Origin: Glandiceps talaboti
Taxonomy: Eukaryota; Hemichordata; Enteropneusta; Spengelidae
DNA length: 64,000 bases
Direction of reading: 5' to 3'
Assembly (NCBI RefSeq): GCF_964340395.1
Contig: NC_135563.1
Location: 14,035,651 to 14,099,650 of the forward strand
Shown here: positions 17,801 to 27,400 of the stretch, in pieces
How the letters are laid out: each line of letters starts with the position of its first letter
Numbering within the stretch: the first letter of the stretch is position 1
Notes under the pieces: model-generated
The model's input: the letters and a program-made list of their open reading frames with translations, nothing else
Told to the model about the DNA's origin: nothing
Databases searched by the model: none
Position numbers and translations under genes: made by a program

Positions 17801-18052
17801 TAAAGTCTGTTAAATGTTTATAAGCAAAAAGAGGATGCAGAGAACAAGTGTGGTGGACATAGAATGTGGTCAATCAAAAGAATTTATTCTCTTCCTTGAT
17901 CATTGCTATCACTGTCAGATATCAGATTAGTGTTAAGTTAAAATCCCTCTATGGTCAGTTTTAGAAATGTTTTGTGCTACTGTAACAGCACAATAACAAT
18001 GTGTTATTTGTGGATCATTTCTAGGCAAACCCGAAGAAGTAAAAGAAAGTAG
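5801..18052 (+). CDS. NCAPG: Condensin complex subunit 3 (CAP-G), complete, 19 coding exons
   Basis: NCAPG is the HEAT-repeat subunit of condensin I that, with NCAPH and NCAPD2, binds SMC2-SMC4 and compacts mitotic chromosomes. Coding exons: 5801-5914, 6576-6809, 7250-7478, 8189-8419, 8882-9074, 9355-9504, 9895-10020, 10888-11101, 11379-11555, 11963-12070, 12584-12703, 13200-13448, 13695-13876, 14235-14406, 14935-15111, 15788-16115, 16651-16753, 17305-17562, 18025-18052. Phases agree at every junction and give 1130 aa (human 1015). Family signatures include KREPAVERTLDF, NAxQIDDDLFD-like, RLKDKKASVRVQAVHALARL, CIAPSSQTL, EGNILDLLNTLDVESSSDV, QEFIAQQLLL, YNPITEEDIRLRHCLGSFLP and YAFASR. The last exons encode a charged Lys/Ser-rich tail with TP sites. 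The start MPSKQRQ was chosen because upstream in-frame Met codons lie in apparent 5' UTR or intron. Confidence 0.96.
6077..6414 (+). mobile_element. Decayed non-LTR retrotransposon fragment (C-terminal end of an RT ORF)
   Basis: In NCAPG intron 1 the plus strand reads as a frame-broken protein with the pattern AIGSYEDLLMIVQ, then WNGHVASS, then GHLERGR-stop-RRGE, KKGWEDN, AWIGLDFTESQR. This is the familiar tail of animal endonuclease/reverse transcriptase elements (consensus pattern: AIGPYEDLL, WxGHVxR, GxRRRGRxKKxWxDN, EWTGLxxxExQR). Stops and frameshifts show that it is dead. The recognition comes from memory of that family, not a search. Confidence 0.7.
8753..8881 (+). pseudogene. Decayed tandem duplicate of the NCAPG exon 5 boundary
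   Basis: ACTTGGTAAAACAT at 8753 is repeated exactly at the start of true exon 5 (8882). Downstream phrases also match imperfectly (GGCCTGGTTATGTACA against AGCCTGGCTACGTACA), and so do the pyrimidine-rich stretches upstream of each. The period is 129 bp (43 codons, same frame). In the upstream copy the acceptor AG is AC (TTTTTCAC against TATTTCAG), so it should not be spliced in. Confidence 0.7.
10032..10130. repeat. GT/G-rich simple sequence
   Basis: GT repeats flank a run of about 13 G, followed by TGATGTG and GACGTGACGTG permutations, directly after the donor of NCAPG exon 7. Confidence 0.9.
10751..10799. repeat. (GGT)n tract ending in a G run
   Basis: About 13 TGG/GGT triplets lead into roughly 12 consecutive G, some 90 bp upstream of NCAPG exon 8. 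The transcript-sense G-richness could form quadruplexes. Frames across it encode poly-Val, poly-Trp or poly-Gly and are artefacts. Confidence 0.9.
12174..12206. repeat. (CTGT)n microsatellite
   Basis: Tetranucleotide CTGT repeats grade into GTTT in the intron after NCAPG exon 10. Confidence 0.9.
14026..14098. repeat. (GT)n then (CTGT)n microsatellite
   Basis: A GT dinucleotide run is followed by CTGT repeats in the intron between NCAPG exons 13 and 14. Confidence 0.9.
14612..14865. mobile_element. Inverted-repeat element C in an NCAPG intron
   Basis: TTGGTTCAAAACCAG and TTTCTGTCCC on the left find inverted partners GGGACAGAA and TTTTGAACCAATT on the right. Related phrases (TCGGTTCAAAACCTGG, CAAACTGATTCAAC) repeat between the arms. 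It is probably a decayed MITE, with ends defined only approximately. Confidence 0.5.
16578..16593. repeat. G16 homopolymer
   Basis: A T run is followed by 16 consecutive G about 60 bp upstream of NCAPG exon 17, inside what would normally be the polypyrimidine region. Confidence 0.95.
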
Positions 18053-18758
18053 ATATGAAGTCAGCTTTAAGAAGAGTGAAAACTTTGCACTGCCAAATGT
18101 GGATGAAGATTTAGATTAAAATAGGGCTAGATATTTCTGTACAATCATGTTTTAAAAGACTAAATGTATCTTTTCAATTGATGTCCTTTATACCTCACTT
18201 TGAAGACTTAGTTATCAGTAGTGGTTGCGACTGTTTCCCTCTTTGTTAGATGTTATACTGCCTCAGGATATGACAAGGACAGATGAACTATTGGCAAGCT
18301 AATACAGATAATAACTAAAACTACACAGTATTACTGCAACATGTAGGGCCGTGTCTCTGATAGCAAGTTTTTCTCAAAGTGATGGCATATTCAACTTCAT
18401 TCAGTGTTTACACTATCTTGATTACAGGGGATTATATCAACACAATCATGGCATAGCTATCACACACTCATAACCAGTCAACACCAATAGTTTTTAGTTT
18501 TTCTCTATCTTAGTTTACCAATAGCATATTTGCATAGTAGTACATCAGATAATAATATTAATCTCACAGAGTACAAAGTTGGAAATCTGCTGTTATACAC
18601 ATTGAATCATCGAAACAAGCCAAAGAGAAGATGTAATGTTATAGAATGAGTTGTGTGATTCCTACAAACTTTCTGTCACCTTCAAACTATAGTGACTATT
18701 GCAAGTGTGGTGCTTCTGATTGTGTGAAACTAAGTATGGGAATACTGACAACACAGCG

Positions 18759-18881
18759 TGCCCTCAAATGATAGCCAAATTTGTCTTGTAGGTCCCCACA
18801 TATTAAGAGATAGGGGAACACCAAATTTTGGTATGTCATTAGAAATTGTGTCAGTGGCGCGTCAAATTGGCTTAGAGGGCA
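18759..18881. mobile_element. TIR MITE copy 1 (TGCCCTC...GAGGGCA)
   Basis: The terminal inverted repeat TGCCCTC plus AxxATAGCCAAATTT pairs with CAAATTGGCTTAGAGGGCA. The interior phrase ACACCAAATTTTGGTATG is itself palindromic. It is about 80% alike, by eye, to the copy at 20698-20857. The phrase CTGACAACACAG occurs just outside both ends. Confidence 0.8.
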
Positions 18882-19065
18882 CACTGCTGACAACACAGTG
18901 TTGATTTGAGCTATAATGAAAACCCCATGAGAGCATGTCTTGGCTTTGTTTTTAGAGTCAATTCAAACAGACATTGAACACATGTCAAGTTGTTCACCAT
19001 AAACTTATACTATCATCTGTATGTCTTTTATCACTGACAACTTTCTGTATTTCTACTACATCAAC

Positions 19066-19071
19066 AATAAA
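19066..19071 (+). terminator. Candidate polyadenylation signal for NCAPG
   Basis: A canonical AATAAA lies about 1 kb after the NCAPG stop. No stronger signal was noticed closer to the stop, so the 3' UTR may include MITE copy 1. This is a guess based on the hexamer. Confidence 0.3.
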
Positions 19072-19194
19072 TGCATCGATTTGTGAAAAATGGTCTACAA
19101 TGAATTTCATTACTTGTATATCTGGAGCACTCCAGTGTCTTGCACTACATGTTTGACCACAGATGTCATCTATGGTTAAACACAGATTTACTCA

Positions 19195-20235
19195 ATACAC
19201 ACACTGCCAGACACTATACTGCAATACAGACAACATTAGAGTCAGTCAGCATCAAAGAAAGTCAATAAAATTTCTCTGGCCAAGACTTTTGTCTACACGG
19301 ATTAATCCACCTTCATGCATGCATGGTCTTTATTGTGAGCTTCAGGCAAAAAATTTAGACAAATACACTGCCATATCTGTTTGTCGTGCTAAGTTATTGA
19401 CAAACACAAGGAACCTTGCACACCCCTGTAACATTCACATACCTAGGACAGGGTTGTGCACATACATGTAGCTGTACCAGCTCAGTGGAGCCATGGGGAC
19501 TGTACCAGCTATGTGTACAATATTACTGTAACAGCTCTGGCCAACACACTAGGTGTAGCAGATGTGTAGATTTGACAGATGTGTAACTGGTATGCCAACA
19601 TCAATGTTACATGGATGGATGTGAAAAATAGCAATGCAGCATAGGATTTTACAACATCCATGTACAAGAGCTTTTTCCCACAGCCATGTACCAGCTATGT
19701 TAGCATAGCTGTAACAGGTATTTTCCACAACCATGTACCAGCTATGTGAGCCATGCTAGTCAGATATGAACAAAAGGATTGCTACAGGGTATTATTCCAA
19801 CATAGCTGTTACATGTATGTGCCCAACTGTGTGCTAGGTATGCAGCACACATCTATGGTATTGGGATGTGTAAAACAGTCATGGCACAGAGTTGGTATTC
19901 CACATCTATTCAACAGGCTTATTTTTCACAACCATGTACCATGGCTGTGGAAAAATATACACTGTAACAGGGCTGTGAGGCACACAGCTGGTACAGGCTG
20001 TGCTCTTCTTCCTAGCACTAGGATGTGCAAGGTTCCCTGTGAATGTAAGAAGTCAAATGGCAGTAAAGTTGCCTGAAGCACACAATACAGGCTACATATG
20101 AGGGTGACTTAATCAATGTAGTCAAAAGTCTTGGCAGTATAAAATTTAGACTTTCTTTGACCAACTGTATCATGACTTGTTGACGCTGACTCTGCTGTGG
20201 TCTGTATTGTATGCTTCTGGCAGAAAAATCCAGGC
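19195..20235. mobile_element. Large (~1 kb) fold-back element D
   Basis: The left arm from about 19205 (CTGCCAGACACTATACTGCA, CAATACAGAC, AGAGTCAGTCAGC, TCAAAGAAAGTC, CCAAGACTTTTG, GGAACCTTGCACA) is matched in reverse complement by the right arm ending near 20225. There the minus strand reads CTGCCAGAAGCAT, CAATACAGACC, AGAGTCAGCGTC, TCAAAGAAAGTC, CCAAGACTTTTG and GGAACCTTGCACA in the same order. The centre (19480-19960) carries repeated CCATGTACCAGCTATGT and TGTAACAG phrases. No coding capacity; the apparent frames are by-products. Confidence 0.8.
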
Positions 20236-20543
20236 AAATGCACTACTATTTGACTGTTTACATTTGTCATAATAACTTAATATGACAAATATATCTGGCA
20301 GTGCATTATTAGCTCAATGTTTTTTTAGTGTGAGTGACAAATGCAAGAAGTGAAATGATAGCATTACGAACAATGATGTGTAAGTGCAGTAATTAAATAT
20401 GTCGCAGGTCCAACCACTAATTTTGAAGGAATTGAGAGGAAAACAAGATTACATTGCAAATTTGATATCTTTTAAAAAAGACCCTGTTAGATTACATAAC
20501 CAATAAACCACACATGACCAGTAAACCATTTCATATCAAACTG

Positions 20544-20549
20544 TTTATT
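20544..20549 (-). terminator. Candidate polyadenylation signal for the MUS81-like gene
   Basis: Plus TTTATT is AATAAA on the minus strand, about 0.9 kb beyond the MUS81-like stop. This is support from the hexamer only. Confidence 0.3.
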
Positions 20550-20697
20550 GATAAAAAGAACTGTATGGCAGGAGTAGATATACATGTAATAAAATATAGA
20601 ATTTACCTTTACAGACGTAGCTATTACATCTATTGGCAGTGATAAACTAGTAAACTGTTATATAGTTTCACAAGGCAGTACAACAATACAAGCATTG

Positions 20698-20857
20698 TGC
20701 CCTCTAATAATAGCCAAATTTTGTTGTTGTGGGTCAGTATGATAAAAAGTGACATTTCTCGTGTGTCACCACATAGTATGAGATAGGAGATCACCAAATT
20801 TTGGTGTGCCACTAGAAACTGTGTGTGTCAGTGACTAGTCAAATTGGCTAGAGGGCA
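20698..20857. mobile_element. TIR MITE copy 2 with 5-bp target duplication
   Basis: It has the same ends as the element at 18759-18881. It begins TGCCCTCTAATAATAGCCAA and ends CAAATTGGCTAGAGGGCA. It is flanked by a perfect direct repeat CATTG (20693-20697 and 20858-20862), the expected mark of a transposition event. Confidence 0.85.
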
Positions 20858-21434
20858 CATTGATCCTTGGTGAACTAATGATGACATAATTGTATTACAA
20901 ATAACTAGCGATAACATATTCGTATTGCAAATAATTGGTGAATGATAATTAATACGCTACAGATAACTAGTGATAACATATTTATACTATAAATAACTAT
21001 AATACACTTATTGCCTGGCTGTATTTGGGCACTAGTAGATGTCTATTACCCTTAACAGGGCTATTATACAGCAACTGTTTTCTGAGGATGAAAGCCAACA
21101 ATGTGTTATGACACACGTTCTTTGGCATATTCTGTCCATAGTCAAAGCATATCACCAAAACTGCTACATGACTATTGCCCTAGGGCAAATAGAACATGAC
21201 TAGTGCCTCACTCTATGCAAATTAAGGTCACTATGGGTCACTATTCCATACCATATAATATATAATCTAAGCAAATCACTGAAAAATGATGTATTATAAT
21301 GATAGCTAATACTCATACTACAGATAACTAGTGATAGCATATTCATTGGCTATGCATATTTTGACAGTTCCTTCAGGTAAAAATGTCTAAATGTCCATAA
21401 ATGATGCATAGGTATACTAATCATTGTGGTCATC

Positions 21435-24400
21435 TCACTGAGAGTCTGTTAGATCAATAGTATCTAACCCTGTCATGTAATACTGATCATCATCAAAGTC
21501 TGGGTGTGAATTGGCTTGGTTGTCAGTAGGGCCTGTGTTAGCATGGTTGTCAGTAGGGCCTGTGTTGGCTTGGTTGTCAGTAGGGCCTGCATTGGCTTGG
21601 TTGTTAGCTGGTCCATCATCCAACAACCTATCTAGTGCAGCCTCTACATTCCAATGTGTGTAACGAAGGGTTTCCTTTACATCATGTCTATTGAGATAAG
21701 GTAGAACACTAAGAACCATCATTATCTTGTCTTCAGTCTGGTTTCCTTCATCACTATCATCATCAAAGTGTTCAGATTGGACAGGAGACAATATACCGTA
21801 ACTTTTAGCACCATGAGATTGACTATCACCTGCTGCAGCTGTACGCAAATGTATCAACTCTTTCTCTGGTCTCTTTCGATAAGTTGTTGGTGAAAACGGA
21901 TCAATGAATTCATCATCAGAGAATGAATTGTTGCTATACTTATGATCAGTGAGGTCAACACTTTCAGTAAATGTTTGTTTTAAATTCGCCGTTGTAAAAG
22001 TAGATACTTGGGATGCCTGTTTACTTTTCCTTGGTGTTACCAACTTCTTTTTCTTGGCACCAGATGTTTTGACAGATAGGGATGAGATGGTATCATTATC
22101 TGAGTCACTATCAAATGTTGGTAATGGTACATAACTGTGTCTTTTTCGTGGTGTTCTATGTGTTTCATCTTTCTTTTCCTGAAAGGCTTTTGATGTAGAA
22201 GCTCTATTGTCTGTAGAAGTTTCTCCAAACTGACCTGACTCCAAACCAGTTTTCCTAGCACTTAAACTATTCCTTTGAATGTCTGGAATGTGCGTATTAA
22301 GGCTACAAGTCGACTTGGCTTGATATGGTTCATATCTACAATCCATTGGTGAGATCAGTGGTGAAATTCTCCTTTTTGCTACGTTAGGTTCGGATAAATC
22401 TGAACTTGAATAATTGGAAGAACATGATGATCCAGTTAGTTTTCGTGATCTTACTGACTCATAACCTTCATCAGGACTTGGTGTTGTTGATTCTTGTTGA
22501 TTTCCCATAGAGCGAGTTTGTGAATTAAACGAGCCTCCAAGAGTTGACAGCTGAGGTGTCGAAGTCTCGTGTGTTTTGGCTGTGACATTCTTTGAGGTGA
22601 AAACACCCCCTATAGTTGAGATGCTTGGTGATCCCACATAATTGCCACTAGATGATTCCGAATGGCAATCATGGCTTTCTGCATCATCAACAGATGGTAC
22701 CTGTATATCTCTCAGATTTGATTGTAGAGTATTTGACGTTCTGTTCTTGCTACGGTTTGGTGAAAGGGGACCTTTGTTAGCTCCTTTACCAAATACACCC
22801 CCAAGTGAAGATATTTGTATGTGATGTGAGTGTGATTTCTGACTGCTGATCACAATACCACCAGTCCTACAAATTCCAGACATCTCCTGATCTTCACTTT
22901 CATGATCATCTTCAAAAGTAACTCTACCTAATGGTACTATACGCTGTCTGTGATGACTACCGTATGTTGCCTCAGAAGTGGTATCTTCTATTCTCTTTTT
23001 TGGAATCCTTTTTCCGCTAGATGTTGAAAGGTTATCACAACAAGATTTAGATACTGTTTTGGTATCTGGTATCTCCCAGTCTTGGCTTTCTTCTACAGGT
23101 ATGTTTCCTCCAATAGGAACTATTCTGCATCCAGTACCCTTCTCTTGCTTGTCACTTCCTACAATCTCAGTAGTTTTAGCAGCTTTCTTTTTCTGACTTT
23201 TTCTTTTATTAGTTTTGACAACACTTTCATCAGAATCTGAGTCCACTCCTATAATTTTCCTGTATTCCTGAAAACAGTCTATTGGTCCTTCATCGTCATC
23301 ATCCAGATTTGTCAAATTCTTCACTTTTTTAGATCTATTTCGGATATTTGTTTTTTTCCCTTTGTGGCCACTAGAGGGTGCAGTTTGCTTCCTAGATTTG
23401 TCGGAACAACATATTTGACAGGACACCACAGGAGTTTCTTCACAGATATCACCCGATGTGGGAATATTATTGGAAAATATGAGGGAATCAAAGTCACCCG
23501 AATCAAGTCTGTTGTAAAAAAAAAAAAATCAGACTACGTCAAGAAATTCAACCTTTAAAATTTTTTGAGTAAAATATACTTTTTGTATTCTTGGTTTAGC
23601 AATAATTCTAGGGATAACTACGGTCTGTCTTTACCTATAATAAGATTCAGGCTAGTGTTACTTACAGATTGTTTCTATTGCCCAGTGGGGGAACAAACAA
23701 TTGAACAGTACAGAGCTTGTTTATAGGGTACAAATGAAATGTTACCACAGAACGTCTGGTTGTACTATTTGGATTTCCGAACTGAATTATACTATTTCTA
23801 CTGTGATTAGTTTAAGTTCAAAATAGAAAATGCTATTGAAGAATGTGTAAAATACACATCAAGCCATCTTACTTCTTATGTTTATGTTTTTGAGGTATAA
23901 TTTTTTCCTGCAAATTAAAAGTTACTCACAGTATTCTCTTTTAACTGATGTATACTTTACTATCACTTGCAATTGACTGACCTCAAACCTGGTACTAAGA
24001 TATAACTTATAAATAATCCAATAACATAATTTCTTACACATATCAAATGTCAAAAAAATCCAATCAACTGTTGTTACAATGCCAGAAGACAATTTAATGT
24101 CATAGAAGGCATGCACATTAATATTATACCAGCATAGTTTAGTCAGGTTTCATGTGAGTAGAGAGCTGTCAACTCAGCTTGTGCCACTTTTAGAATTACC
24201 CACACCTTCAATACTTGTTCTACCAGACTGATTACAGCACATGTACATTGCACTGTCCAGTACATGTTTTAGTACAAGGGGCAAGATTTGGTGGTTCAGC
24301 CACTTCCTGAGAAATGTCATCACCCTGAAAAGAACTATTTGCTTTGTACCAATGGAAGATCACACTTTAGTAGAATATTTTAATAAGAAGATTTTAACTG

Positions 24401-27400
24401 AAATTCCACCTACCTCTGTTGTAGTTCTAATGTGACTGAAGTCAGGTAATCGATACTTCCTTCTAGATTGGGTGTACGAATCACATCAAAGTCAGCACTA
24501 TTTTCTAACTCTGTTATCACGTTCTGTAAATATAGAGTAACATCAAAGTCAAGTGAATCCGTGATTTTCAATTTGAACACTACAACTTTTCTAGTGTATG
24601 CTATGAGAATGCTTACATTCACTTGTTTGACGGATGGATTTCCACATTTTGCAACTCCACCACACCCATCTCCACACCGCACTTTATACTCTGCTGGATC
24701 ACGTTCAATCAAATATGTCAAAGTCACAGTTATATCTTTTGTTGGGTACTTGTCCCTGTAAATAAACAGTGAAAACATAAAATAAGTGAATATTCATGAG
24801 ATGTTTTACACTGAAGGGAAAAGGCACTCAGGACTTATGAATATTCAGTGTGCAACCATGAATATATTATTTCTACTGACTCCTATGATACAATAGCCCA
24901 TAGCAAAGATACCCTATAAAGGCACAAGATCAACTTGATGTTTCTCTGAAATTGCAAGTACTTGTATGTGATGTAAAATTATGAAATGACTCTCCAGAAC
25001 CCATATTTAATGAAACTGTCTCTCTTTCCTGGAGTGGAGTTCCCTTTAACTAAAGGTAAGAATCTATGTGATTTTTGTAACTTGCCTCAGTAGCAGAATT
25101 TAATATCAAGAATTTTTAGGAGTTTTTTAATATAATGATGGTGTAACGTGTTGCAAATACATTCAATAAAGTCCTCAGTCAACTCTCCTTATGTGGTTAG
25201 TTTTACAAGAACGTCTCACTTTCATTGTCGGAGTTTACTTTATTGTACTGAAATTCTGAAGTCTAAAATTCTGTCAGGATACACAAAATGTAGAGCATTC
25301 TTACTTCCATTCAATCATTTGCTGTTTTTGTCGGAAATACCGCCCATCCTTGAGACTCCAGGCTAGATCATCAGCTCTCTTTCTCTCTACCAAGATTGGC
25401 AGAATTCTCTCTTGTCCCTGACATCGCCACACCCAACAATAGTCTCCATACTTGAGGTGTCTGGTTTTATGACGAATACCTATTTCACTTAGGTACTGAC
25501 TTAACTAGAATATAATGACAGTAAAAAATATTGTGTATGTCATAATCGACACATTTTATTCAAAGTTTAATATATTAACATGTTAGTAACATACTTTTCA
25601 AATACTTTACAACCAAAATAATGTATTCTGACTAACTAATACCGATTTGATAATAATCAGTTTTATCTTCTGTAAGGGATGTGAGAATCTGCTAAATGAT
25701 CAGCAATTTTTGAGTGTGTTAATCTGAGCTTCTCAGCTCTTCTTCTAGAAGACTGGGGTTTCACATCATCGTAAACCACAGCCTCTTTTATGGCACCATC
25801 TAAGATGCACTGTCTATTAAGACTGAATAATATGCTCTGGCTTGTGAGAATGGGGTTTCAGAATATTTCAGTTCTTTGACTGCTGACAATTTGTGTGGAT
25901 GCTAAATGGCATTGACCATAGGCGATATCTTGTTTTCAAGCAATCAATCCCAGTAGACAACAATTTCTGAGGTCTCAAAGACGTTCTTGATAGCATTATG
26001 AACATCCTGATTTAGGCCCCTTGAATCAAAACATTCAGTCCCTGAAGTTCTCACGGACATGCTACTCATTGTTACAGTATGCTTCTAGGAAAAATTGAAA
26101 GTGGATATGCACAATGTACTGGTGGGCAATGCTGGACTGACAAATACTTGCATACTTTCACTGTAATACAACAAGGTTACACGGAACATCTGCTCACTAC
26201 CCAGCATCTATCATTCAAGTGAGTCTTAATGTCACAGAATTCATAATCGATTTGTGAATAAGTATCATTTCTCTGTCTCTGTCTCGCTCTCCCTCCCTCC
26301 TCTCTCTGTAGATTATGGCATGATGGCATTTGACCATTGCCCAACTAGACACAATTACAGTATTATTATTATATATAAAAATGTGTATATGGTGACTCCA
26401 AATTTTGTTGTTGATTTTAACTAAGAATGTGTTTGCATTTCTTGAACAAAGTACCACCCAAAGTTTAAACAGTTTACATCTGAAGCACATTTCACATTTA
26501 GAGATCAAAACACAATAGCTGCCATCCTTGAAAGCTATCCTGGGAAGAACACTATAAACAGTTCTGTCTGTTCTTTCAGATTCTACAACAATGAAAGCAT
26601 AGAAAGTAAAAATTTCTTCTAGCCTACCTCTCCCAGGTGACACCTATCACCCCCTTGTTCATGCATATCAACCAATAACATCACACCATCAGAGCCATCA
26701 TCATAAGAATACAGGGCATCGGACGTCTTCTCAGTTGTCTTAGTACTAGGACCATGCTGACCTGAAATCTCAACTAGTGGACCATCAATGCTGGACAAGC
26801 TACTACTGCCTGTGATGGGTTCAGGATTTCTCAAAGGCAATTCACAAGTTGTTCCTACAAAACAAAATACAGTTGCACTATGATGTAGGATGTATTTTAA
26901 AACTTGGCCTCTTCGAATTGAAAGAGAATAAACTGTCAGTTGCAATATGTATCAGGTTTCTCTAGATGTTCCTGGTACTCAAGAGACCCTCATGACCTGT
27001 AGAACGTTTGTTTTTAAACATTGATAGTCCTGGTTGGCAAATCATTTAATTTGTCATTAGACACTGTTATCTTTTAGTACTAAGAGTAGCCCAGTCAACA
27101 AACATACTTACCTCTAAGTTGGTGGGCCAGTTGAAAACCCTCATCCAGTAACTCATAGACTGGCTGTCTATTTTGAGATCTTTTCTTGATGTAACCCCTA
27201 GATATCAGTACAGTCAATCTCCACCAAGACATACAGAAAACTGAAAGTGGTCGACATTCACAAACATTATGTTGTAACATTAGAGTCTATTATCAAGTAC
27301 AACAGAAAAATTGCAATATTATAACAGGCTCATCTGAGCTTTGAACTTTTGCACAGTCCCCCACCCCAACAAGTAAAACCCAATAAGTGCACTAAAAAAA

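Larger units (their letters stand above)
18053..21434. other. Convergent NCAPG / MUS81-like intergenic region (3' UTRs and repeats)
   Basis: No coding sequence is supported; the short frames here lie inside inverted-repeat DNA. A candidate plus-strand polyadenylation signal AATAAA occurs at 19066-19071 for NCAPG. A minus-strand AATAAA (plus TTTATT at 20544-20549) could serve the MUS81-like gene. The region also holds two copies of a TIR element, a large fold-back, and degenerate ATAACTAGTGATAACATATT repeats at about 20880-21000 and again near 21320. Confidence 0.6.

Noticed and set aside
19163-20076. Two plus-strand frames of 102 and 107 codons
   Set aside because: Both lie in the arms of the 1-kb inverted repeat and show no protein-like pattern.
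25680-26060. Coding-looking decayed stretch on the minus strand in the intron between MUS81-like exons 6 and 7
   Set aside because: A short Met-initiated peptide with a GLNQDVHNAIKNVFE phrase recalls the N-terminal helix of NAD-isocitrate dehydrogenase subunits, but frames break repeatedly and the match is too short to call a pseudogene. A translated search would settle it.
26215-26643. 142-codon minus-strand frame overlapping MUS81-like exon 6 donor
   Set aside because: It crosses the GTAGGC donor into intron sequence, and the Arg-Glu-Asp part comes from a CT-rich simple repeat.
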